Assembly (NCBI GenBank): GCA_046330255.1
Contig: JAXLTC010000001.1
Span: 496,001-560,000 of the forward strand
DNA length: 64,000 nucleotides
Direction: 5' to 3'
Origin: JBBSBL01 sp046330255
GTDB lineage: Bacteria; Actinomycetota; Thermoleophilia; Solirubrobacterales; Solirubrobacteraceae
Of the stretch, positions 7,219 to 15,100 are shown one piece after another. The translations under genes were made by a program, and so were the position numbers. The notes below the pieces were generated by a model, which saw only the letters and a program-made list of their open reading frames with translations, had not been told where the DNA came from and did no database searches. The stretch's first letter is position 1; each line of letters starts with the position of its first letter.

Positions 7219-8547
7219 ATGACGCTGGACGAGCTGAAGGACGCCATCGCGAGCGGCGAGATCGACACGGTCCTGCTCGCCATCGCGGACATGCAGGGGC
7301 GGCTGCAGGGCAAGCGGCTGACGGCCTCGCACTTCGTCGACGAGGTCGTCGCCAAGCACGCCGAGGGCTGCAGCTACCTGCTCACGGTCGACGTCGACAT
7401 GAACACGGTGGACGGCTACGAGCTGACGTCGTGGGAGAAGGGGTACGGCGACTTCGTGATGGCGCCCGACCTCGACACGCTGCGACCGGTCCCGTGGCTG
7501 CCCGGGACCGCGCTCTGCATGGCCGACATCACCGACCACGACGGCAAGCCGGTCGCCCCCTCCCCGCGCCAGGTCCTACGGCGCCAGCTCGAGCGCCTCG
7601 CCGAGCGCGGCTGGACCGCTCTCGCGGCGACCGAGCTCGAGTTCGTGATCTACAACGACAGCTACGAGGACGCCTGGCGCAAGCGCTACGTCGACCTCGA
7701 TCCCGCGAACCTCTACAACGTCGACTACTCGCTGCTCGGCACCTCGCGCGTCGAGCCCCTGATCCGGCGGATCCGCAACGGGATGGCGGGAGCGGGCATG
7801 CCGGTCGAGTGCTCCAAGGGCGAGTGCAACCTCGGCCAGCACGAGATCAACTTCCGCTACGGCACGGCGCTGGCGGCCGCCGATGATCACTCGATCTACA
7901 AGAACGGCGCCAAGGAGATCGCCGCCCAGGAGGGCAAGTCGATCACGTTCATGGCGAAGATCGACGAGCGCGAGGGCAACTCGTGCCACATCCACCTCTC
8001 GCTGCGCGGCGAGGACGGGTCGCCCCTGCTCGCCGACGAGCCCGACACCTTCCGGCGCTTCGTCGCCGGCCAGCTCGCCTGCATGCGCGAGCTGACGCTG
8101 TTCTTCGCGCCGCAGATCAACTCCTACAAGCGCCTGGTGAAGGGCTCGTTCGCGCCGACGGCGGTCGCGTGGGGCGAGGACAACCGGACGTGCGCGCTGC
8201 GCGTGATCGGCCACGGTCACGGCCTGCGGGTCGAGAACCGGATGCCGGGCGGGGACGTCAACCCCTACCTCGCGCTCGCGGCGATGATCGCCTCGGGCCT
8301 GCACGGGATCGACCAGGGGCTCGAGCTCGAGCCGCCGCTCGAGGGCAACGCCTACGAGTCCGACGCTCCCGTCGTGCCGGGCACGATGCATGAGGCGCGC
8401 GAGCTGTTCGCGACCTCCGCGATCGCGCAGGAGGCGTTCGGCGAGGAGGTCGTCGACCACTACCTCAACTACGCGCGGATCGAGCTGGAGGCCTTCGACA
8501 CCGCGGTCACCGACTGGGAGCGCTTCCGGGGGTTCGAGCGACTGTGA
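7219..8547 (+). CDS. glutamine synthetase-like gamma-glutamyl-amine synthetase (GlnA4/PuuA-like)
   Basis: The 442-residue protein keeps glutamine-synthetase catalytic elements: the Glu pair in TELEF (139, 141), GNSCHIHLSL and the C-terminal NRMPGGDVNPYLA. It diverges from true GlnA in the ammonium-site loop. That is typical of enzymes that ligate glutamate to an amine, such as PuuA (putrescine) or Streptomyces GlnA4 (ethanolamine). The ATP-dependent product would be a gamma-glutamyl amide, which shields the amine during oxidation. The next genes, an amidotransferase-type hydrolase, an aldehyde dehydrogenase and an SDR, reproduce the order of glnA4-Rv2859c-aldC-Rv2857c that I recall from Mycobacterium tuberculosis. 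ATG at 7219 has GGAGGGGCGGG upstream. Which amine is used is unresolved. Confidence 0.82.
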   Translation: MTLDELKDAIASGEIDTVLLAIADMQGRLQGKRLTASHFVDEVVAKHAEGCSYLLTVDVDMNTVDGYELTSWEKGYGDFVMAPDLDTLRPVPWLPGTALCMADITDHDGKPVAPSPRQVLRRQLERLAERGWTALAATELEFVIYNDSYEDAWRKRYVDLDPANLYNVDYSLLGTSRVEPLIRRIRNGMAGAGMPVECSKGECNLGQHEINFRYGTALAAADDHSIYKNGAKEIAAQEGKSITFMAKIDEREGNSCHIHLSLRGEDGSPLLADEPDTFRRFVAGQLACMRELTLFFAPQINSYKRLVKGSFAPTAVAWGEDNRTCALRVIGHGHGLRVENRMPGGDVNPYLALAAMIASGLHGIDQGLELEPPLEGNAYESDAPVVPGTMHEARELFATSAIAQEAFGEEVVDHYLNYARIELEAFDTAVTDWERFRGFERL

Positions 8548-9299
8548 GCGGGCCCGTCATCGGACTCTGCACCGCGCAGGAGAGCGCGCGCTGGGCCGCC
8601 TGGGACATGGAGGCGGTGCTCCTGCCGCGCAACTACGTGGACCGCGTGCAGGGGACCGGCGCGATCGCGCTGCTGCTCCCGCCGGATCCGGCGGCCGTCG
8701 AGGACCCCGACCGGCTGCTGGACCTGATAGACGGCCTGCTGCTCGCCGGGGGCGCGGACCTCGACCCCGCCTGCTACGGCGCCGAGCCGCACGCCGCGAC
8801 CGCCGGCAGCGTCCCGTTCCGCGACGCGTTCGAGATCGCCCTGACGCGCCGGGCGATGGAGCGCGACATGCCCGTGCTCGGCGTCTGCCGCGGGATGCAG
8901 GTCATGAACGTCGCCCGCGGCGGGACGCTCGACCAGCACCTGCCCGACAGCGTCGGGCACGAGCGCCACCGCGCCGTGCTCGGCAGCTTCGAGGGCGCAG
9001 ATCACGAGGTGGAGCTGGAGCCGGGGTCGCTCGCCGCGCGGGCCGCCGGCACCACGAGCTGCTCCACGAAGTCCCACCACCATCAGGCGGTCGACCGCCT
9101 CGGCGACGGCTTTCTCGTGACCGGCCACGCGCCGTTCGACGGCCTCGCGGAGGCGTTCGAGCTGCCCGCCGCGCGCTTCGCGCTGGGGATCCAGTGGCAC
9201 GCCGAGGCGACCCCGGGCGACCGGATCATCGACGCGTTCGTCGCGGCCGCCCGTGCGGCCCGGGATGCCGGTGGCGCCCGCTCAGGGGCGGGGGCATGA
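8544..9299 (+). CDS. class I glutamine amidotransferase-type gamma-glutamyl hydrolase (PuuD/peptidase C26-like)
   Basis: The 251-residue protein has the triad of class I amidotransferases and gamma-glutamyl hydrolases: Cys115 in GVCRGMQ and His219/Glu221 in IQWHAEA. PuuD-type enzymes release glutamate from a gamma-glutamyl-amine oxidation product such as gamma-glutamyl-GABA. GTG at 8544 overlaps the synthetase stop (GTGA), indicating coupled translation and a shared pathway. The C-terminus is Ala/Gly-rich and without motif. Confidence 0.85.
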   Translation: MSGPVIGLCTAQESARWAAWDMEAVLLPRNYVDRVQGTGAIALLLPPDPAAVEDPDRLLDLIDGLLLAGGADLDPACYGAEPHAATAGSVPFRDAFEIALTRRAMERDMPVLGVCRGMQVMNVARGGTLDQHLPDSVGHERHRAVLGSFEGADHEVELEPGSLAARAAGTTSCSTKSHHHQAVDRLGDGFLVTGHAPFDGLAEAFELPAARFALGIQWHAEATPGDRIIDAFVAAARAARDAGGARSGAGA

Positions 9300-9973
9300 G
9301 CGTCGTCGCGCGCGCGCTCGCCTACCCGTACGAGCGCCCGGCGGAGCGAGACGGCAGCGGGCCGCCGCCCGACGCCGACGGACGCACGGCGCTGCTCGCG
9401 ATCGGCGCGAACGCCTCGCCGCAGGCACTCGCCGCGAAGCTCGGCGACGAGCGCGACGTGCCCTCCGCGCACGCCTGGCTGGCGGGCTTCGACGTCGTCT
9501 ACTCGGCGCACTTCGCCCCCTACGGCGCGATCCCCGCCACGCTCCAGCACAGCCCCGGCACGGAGGTCGACGTGCGGATGCTGTGGGTCACCGACCGCGA
9601 GCTCGAGGCGCTGCACCCGACCGAGGGCAACTACCGCTTCGGTCGCCTGGAGGGCATCGAGCTGCGGCTCAGCGACGGGACGCGCCTCGATGCGACGCAC
9701 GCCTACCTGTCGCGTCACGGCTGCATGCGGCTGGACGGCGAGGAGGTGTCGCTGGCGGCGGTCCCCGCACGGCGCCGGCGCCTGCCCGCGCTGGACCAGC
9801 GCGCCGCGCTCGAGCGCGCGCGCTCGCTGCTGGCGCCGGACCGCGACCTGGCTGCGTTCGTCGCCGAGCACGTGGACGACGCCGAGCTGCGGGCGCGGCG
9901 CTCCGCGCGGCTGGCGGCCGGCGCCTCGCGGCTGCGCTGGCCGGCGTTCGCGGAGGAGTCGGCCCCGTGCTGA
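9296..9973 (+). CDS. conserved protein with gamma-glutamylcyclotransferase-like features
   Basis: The 225-residue protein starts at an ATGA overlap with the hydrolase gene. A central stretch, TALLAIGANASPQALAAKLG, looks like the substrate loop of cyclotransferase-fold proteins (usually YGSN). Later come LEALHPTEGNYRFGRLEGIE, resembling the 'L...E..Y.R' block of that fold, and a helical, Arg-rich C-terminus. The resemblance is partial and the catalytic Glu cannot be placed with certainty. Its position between the hydrolase and the aldehyde dehydrogenase suggests it acts on a gamma-glutamyl amide in the same route. It could alternatively be an unrelated hypothetical protein. Confidence 0.7.
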   Translation: MSVVARALAYPYERPAERDGSGPPPDADGRTALLAIGANASPQALAAKLGDERDVPSAHAWLAGFDVVYSAHFAPYGAIPATLQHSPGTEVDVRMLWVTDRELEALHPTEGNYRFGRLEGIELRLSDGTRLDATHAYLSRHGCMRLDGEEVSLAAVPARRRRLPALDQRAALERARSLLAPDRDLAAFVAEHVDDAELRARRSARLAAGASRLRWPAFAEESAPC

Positions 9974-11325
9974 GCGTGCTGGAGCCGGCCACCGAAGAGG
10001 TGCTCGCCGAGCTGCCGCAGGCCGGCGCCGAGGAGGCCGACGCGGCGGTCGCCCGCGCGCGGGCCGCGCTGCCGGCCTGGCGGGCCGTGGCGCCGCGCGA
10101 GCGCTCCGAGCTGCTGCGCGCGGTTGCGGACGGCATGAGCGCCGAGCACGAGCGCCTCGCGCTGCTCGAGGCGCGCAACGCGGGCAAGCCGATCGGCTCG
10201 GCGCGCGGGGAGATCGCGCTCGCGATCGACACCTTCCGCTACTACGCGGGCGCCCCGGAGCGGCTGCTGGGCGACACGATCCCGGTGCCCGGAGGTGTCG
10301 CGATGACGTTCCGCGAGCCGCTCGGCGTGGTCGGGCTGATCACGCCGTGGAACTTCCCGCTGGCGATCGCGTGCTGGAAGCTCGCGCCCGCGCTGGCGGC
10401 CGGCAACACCGTCGTGCTGAAGCCCGCGGAGCTGACCCCGCTCACGGCGGTCGAGTTCGAGCGCATCGCGGTCGAGGCGGGGATCCCCGAGGGCGTCGTG
10501 AACGTCGTCGTGGGCCCCGGGCGGGTCGTCGGGCAGCGGCTGGTCGAGCACCCGGACGTGGCGAAGATCGCGTTCACGGGATCGACCGAGGTGGGCCGCT
10601 CGATCGCGGCCGCCGCCGCCGGGACCATCAAGCGTGTCACGCTGGAGCTCGGCGGCAAGTCCGCGAACGTCGTGTTCGCCGACGCCGACCTCGAGGCCGC
10701 GGCCGCCGCCGCGCCGTGGGCGGTGTTCGACAACGCCGGCCAGGACTGCTGCGCGCGCGCGCGGATCCTGGTCGAGCGGCCCGCCCTGGAGCGCTTCATG
10801 GAGCTGCTCGAGCCGCACGTCACCTCGATCCGCACCGGCGACCCGCTGGACCCGGACACGCAGATGGGGCCGCTGATCTCCGCCGGCCAGCGCGAGACCG
10901 TCGCCTCGTTCGTGCCGGACGGCGCGCCGGTCGCGTTCCGCGGGGAGGTGCCCGACGGGCCGGGCTACTGGTTCCCGCCCACGGTCCTGTGCCCCGTCGA
11001 CCCCGGCGACCGCGCGGTGCGCGAGGAGATCTTCGGTCCGGTCGCGGCGGTGGTGCCGTTCGACGGCGAGGACGAGGCGGTGCGGCTCGCGAACGACACG
11101 ATCTACGGGCTGTCCGGCTCGATCTGGACGCGCGACGGCGCGCGTGCCCTGCGCGTGGCGCGCGCCGTGGACACCGGGGTGCTCTCGATCAACTCGAACA
11201 GCTCGGTGCGCGTGCAGACGCCGTTCGGCGGCTTCAAGCAGTCGGGCGTCGGGCGCGAGCTCGGGCCGCACGCGCTCGACCACTACACCGAGCCGAAGAC
11301 CGTCTACTACGCCACGGAGGGATGA
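9967..11325 (+). CDS. NAD(P)-dependent aldehyde dehydrogenase
   Basis: The 452-residue enzyme has all ALDH landmarks: TPWNFPLAIACWKLAPALAA (126-145), general base Glu227 in LELGGKS, and nucleophile Cys261 in NAGQDCC. It would oxidise an aminoaldehyde (or gamma-glutamyl-aminoaldehyde) to the acid in the amine pathway. The start is GTG at 9967, giving a GTGCTGA overlap with the preceding gene, with GGAGGAG about nine bases upstream. Its position corresponds to PuuC or mycobacterial aldC in similar clusters. The substrate is inferred from context only. Confidence 0.9.
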   Translation: MLSVLEPATEEVLAELPQAGAEEADAAVARARAALPAWRAVAPRERSELLRAVADGMSAEHERLALLEARNAGKPIGSARGEIALAIDTFRYYAGAPERLLGDTIPVPGGVAMTFREPLGVVGLITPWNFPLAIACWKLAPALAAGNTVVLKPAELTPLTAVEFERIAVEAGIPEGVVNVVVGPGRVVGQRLVEHPDVAKIAFTGSTEVGRSIAAAAAGTIKRVTLELGGKSANVVFADADLEAAAAAAPWAVFDNAGQDCCARARILVERPALERFMELLEPHVTSIRTGDPLDPDTQMGPLISAGQRETVASFVPDGAPVAFRGEVPDGPGYWFPPTVLCPVDPGDRAVREEIFGPVAAVVPFDGEDEAVRLANDTIYGLSGSIWTRDGARALRVARAVDTGVLSINSNSSVRVQTPFGGFKQSGVGRELGPHALDHYTEPKTVYYATEG

Positions 11326-12074
11326 GCGTGTCCGGACGCCTGGAGGGGAAGGTGTGCGTGATCACCGGCGCGGCGAGCGGGATCGGCGCCGAGACCGCGC
11401 GACGGTTCACCGAGGAGGGCGCGCTGGTGGTGGGCGTCGACCTCGCGGCCGGCAGCGAGGGCGAGCTGGCGCTGCAGGTCGACGTGACCCACGACGACGA
11501 CGTCTCGTCGCTCTACGCGGACGTGCGCGAGCGCTACGGGCGCATCGACGTGCTGTTCAACAACGCGGGCATCTCGCCGCCCGACGACGCGTCGGTGCTC
11601 GAGACCTCGCTCGAGGCGTGGCGCACCGTCCAGGAGGTCAACCTCACCTCGGTCTTCCTGTGCTGCAAGCACGGGATCCCGCACCTGCTGGAGACCGGCG
11701 GCGGCAGCGTGATCAACACCGCGTCGTTCGTCGCCGTAATGGGCGCCGCGACCTCGCAGATCTCCTACACCGCCTCCAAGGGCGGCGTGCTCGCGCTGTC
11801 GCGCGAGCTCGGCGTCGAGTTCGCCCGCCAGGGCGTGCGCGTCAACGCGCTCTGCCCGGGGCCGGTGGCGACGCCGCTTCTCGAGGAGCTCTACGCGAAG
11901 GACCCGGAGGAGGCCGCGCGCCGCCTCGTGCACCTCCCGATGGGCCGCTTCGCCCAGCCCCGCGAGCTCGCCAACGCCGCGCTCTTCCTCGCTAGCGACG
12001 AGAGCTCCTACGTCACGGCCTCGACGTTCCTGGTCGACGGCGGGCTGTCGAGCGCGTACGTGACGCCGCAGTAA
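11322..12074 (+). CDS. short-chain dehydrogenase/reductase
   Basis: The 250-residue classical SDR has the cofactor motif TGAASGIG (15-22), NNAG (80-83), and a catalytic set in which Tyr149 and Lys153 form YTASK and a Ser lies in the preceding NTAS segment. CPGPVATP after the active site is typical. An acidic residue after the second strand (GVDLA) favours NAD(H). ATG at 11322 overlaps the ALDH stop; GTG at 11328 is an equally plausible start because GGAGGG (11316-11321) is better spaced from it. It closes the amine operon and may interconvert an alcohol and an aldehyde or keto intermediate. Confidence 0.88.
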   Translation: MSVSGRLEGKVCVITGAASGIGAETARRFTEEGALVVGVDLAAGSEGELALQVDVTHDDDVSSLYADVRERYGRIDVLFNNAGISPPDDASVLETSLEAWRTVQEVNLTSVFLCCKHGIPHLLETGGGSVINTASFVAVMGAATSQISYTASKGGVLALSRELGVEFARQGVRVNALCPGPVATPLLEELYAKDPEEAARRLVHLPMGRFAQPRELANAALFLASDESSYVTASTFLVDGGLSSAYVTPQ

Positions 12075-12189
12075 GGCCGCAGAACGGGAGCGAAGGCGGC
12101 GTGCCCGCCGCAGCCCCCCCTACGACGTCCGTTGGCTCGGGTGGCGCTTGTGGGGCGGAGCGGTAAGGGTCGCCGGCCGGAGGTGGTGC

Positions 12190-15100
12190 ATGCGCGGTCG
12201 TGGGTTGGGCTGGCGAGCGGGGCGGGCGTTGGTCGTGGCGCTGCTCGCAGCGGTCGTCGTGGGCGCGGTGCCCGCGTCTGCGGGGGTAGCTGCGGTGGAG
12301 CGGGACGCCTCGTCCGTGGTCGATCGTGTCCCGGCGCTTCCGGATGATGTCGTTGCTTCGGCGAGGGCGCGGGCGCTGGAGCTCGAGGGTCCAGAGGCGG
12401 TGCAAGCTCGCAAGGCGTCGCGGACGGCCTATGGCGGTTTGAGCGACTCGTTGGCGCGCGAGTTGGCGGCGGCGAAGTTCCCGGGGGCTGTGACGGCTCC
12501 GGTGTACCGGGGGCTTGGCGGGGAGGCGCTGGGGGACGGCGCCCGGGTGAAGGGCTACACCGGTCCGGTGACCGCGAAGGTGCGGGACGGCTCGGGTGAG
12601 ACCGGTCTGGCGGTGTCCTCGGTGCCTGTGCGCTCCTCGGTCGGCTCGGGCAAGCCGGAGGCGGTGGATCTGCGCCTGGCTGAGCGGGACGGTGTAGCGG
12701 TGTCGGCGAATCCGTTGGTGGCGGCTCGCTTCGGGCTCTCGGCGAACGATGGGGTGCGGTTCCCCGGCAGCGGGCTCGCGATGCATCTGGAGGGCGCCGA
12801 TGGCGCGGGTGGCGAGGTCGCGGACGATCGGGTGTTCTACGCGAACGCGCTTGCGGATACCGATGCGTGGCTGACGCCGGTCCCCGGTGGGGCAGAGTGG
12901 TTCTTGCAGCTGCGCTCGGCAGCGAGCCCGGAGCGGTTCGCGTTCCGGCTCGACCTGCCGGAGGGGGTCGCGCTGCGCCAGGACAAGGAGACGGTCGAGC
13001 TGGTGCGCGACGGCAAGCCGGTGGGTGGGCTCTCGCCGGTGGTCGCGCACGACGCGGACGGGCGGCCGGTGGCGGGCAGCTACACGGTCGACGGCGACCG
13101 GGTCGTGTTGGAGCTGGCGCATCGCGAGCGGGATCTCGCGTACCCGTTGCTGGTGGATCCGCAGGTGTGGCCGGGCTTCGATTGGCGCTGCCAGCCGGGC
13201 ACCGGCTGCGACGGGGACGCGACGGCAGCGGGGTGGGCGAGCGGCACGACGGGCGGCCCGTATGAGACCTCGTGGTCAAACTACCTCACCGTCTGCGCGT
13301 TCCTGACCGGGCTGTGCGCCCGGTCGCTTCCGGGTGGCTACGCGTCGGGGGCGAGCGCGTGGTGGTCCTACAACTCGATCCGCCAGTCCTATGTAACGCG
13401 GTTCTACGCGAACATGAGCACCTCGCCGTACTGGGAGTGCCAGGGCGCAGGAATCCTCAAGCCGACGTTCGCGTATGAGGGGAATACCGGGTATCGCTGC
13501 GCTTCGGGGGCGTGGAACGTGACCGCGTGCGTGGCCTCGGACTGCAACTGGAGCTCCGGGACGGAGGGCAACGCGGCGGTGATGAGCGTCGCGAAGCTGA
13601 GCGCCGTCACCCAGCCGTCCGGCTCCTACGGCTGGGGGCTGATGTCGGACGGCAACGTGGTGCTGTATGACCGCAACGCGCCGAGCGTGACGGGCCACGG
13701 GTACTGGCTGGGGGCGAGCTCCTCGGTCTCCGGGCACGACGACGGCCTGGGGGTGCGCCAGGCGAGGATCCACACGGCGGGCGCCGTTCGCGGCGTCACG
13801 ACCCATTCCTGCACCGGGGCGCGGCCCGATCCTTGTCCGGCCGATTGGGCCGCGACGGTGGCGTTCGGGCCAGACCACAACGGTGTCAGCGAGGGCGAGC
13901 AGAGCGTCTCTGTGGATGTGGTCGACGTGATCGATCGTGTCTCGTCGCCGGTGTCGTTCGCCGGCGGGGTGGACTGGACCGGCCCGTCGATCGGGACCCC
14001 CTCGGGAACCCTGTGGGACCACCGGGACGGGTCTATCGGCGAGGGCTCCTACGGGCTCCACGTGAGCGCGACCGACGGGGACCCGGCGACCGCGGCGACG
14101 CGCCGTTCGGGGGTCGTCAAGCTGCAGCTGGTGGTGGACGGCATTCCGCAGGCCGCGGCGGGATCGGTCCTCACCCAGCCCTGCGCAGGCCCCGGCTGGA
14201 GCTGCGCAATGGCCGGGGACTTCACGATCACTGGTGCCGCCCTGGGCCCGGGGGCGCACAAGATCCTGGTGCGCGCGAGCGACCTGGCGGGGAACGCCAG
14301 CGACTCGGCGCAGGTGGCCGTCAGCGTCCATCGCGCGGACGACGCCGGCCTGGGCCCCGGGCAGGTCAATCTGCGCGACGGCGAGTTCACCACCACCGCC
14401 TCCGATGTGAGCGTCCCGGGCGGCCCGGGGATCGACCTAGCGATCACCCGCACCTTCCAGTCCAAGCACCTGACCGGCGACACCGTCGGCGCGTTCGGCC
14501 CCGGGTGGAGCGTGGATCTGCCCGCCGATCAGCCGGGCGCCGACTTTCCCGAGCTGCAGGAGGGGTACTACGACACCGGCAGCAGCACCTCGGTCTACGC
14601 CCAGCTTCTGTCCGGGTCCGGCGAGGCCGGGGATCTGAACTTCACCTACGACCACACCGGCACCGACGGGCGGCTCTACTACACGGCCCCGGCGGGAGCC
14701 AGCGACCTCAGCCTGGTCAAGACCCCCGGATCCGGAGGCGACCCGGCGACCTTCACCCTGACCGACGCCGACCACAACAAGACCGTCTACGGTCCGGACG
14801 AGGAGGGGCTCTGGACGGCGAAGAGCACCGAGACCTCCAGCGGCACCGGCACCGCGCTCTCGAAGACCGCCGTCTATGTTTGGGACCTGACGACCGATCC
14901 GCCCAGGATCACCAAGGTCATCGGCCCGCACCCGAACAACAATCCCAGCGTGCCCGACCAGTCGAGCTGCAACGTCGGAAGCCCCGCCAACGGCTGCCGC
15001 CTGCTCACCCTGGTCTATGCGACCGGCACGACCGCGTCAGGGACCGGCGAGACGCAGTGGGGAGACATCCAGGGCCAGGTCAAGCAGATCGACCTCACCG

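Noticed and set aside
12075..12130. GC-rich hairpin after the SDR gene as an intrinsic terminator
   Set aside because: The stem is only about five pairs and is followed by C-rich rather than T-rich sequence.
12008..13279. Long minus-strand open frame opposite the RHS gene
   Set aside because: It is a low-complexity Pro/Arg/Ser shadow of the GC-rich coding strand and has no ribosome site or motif.
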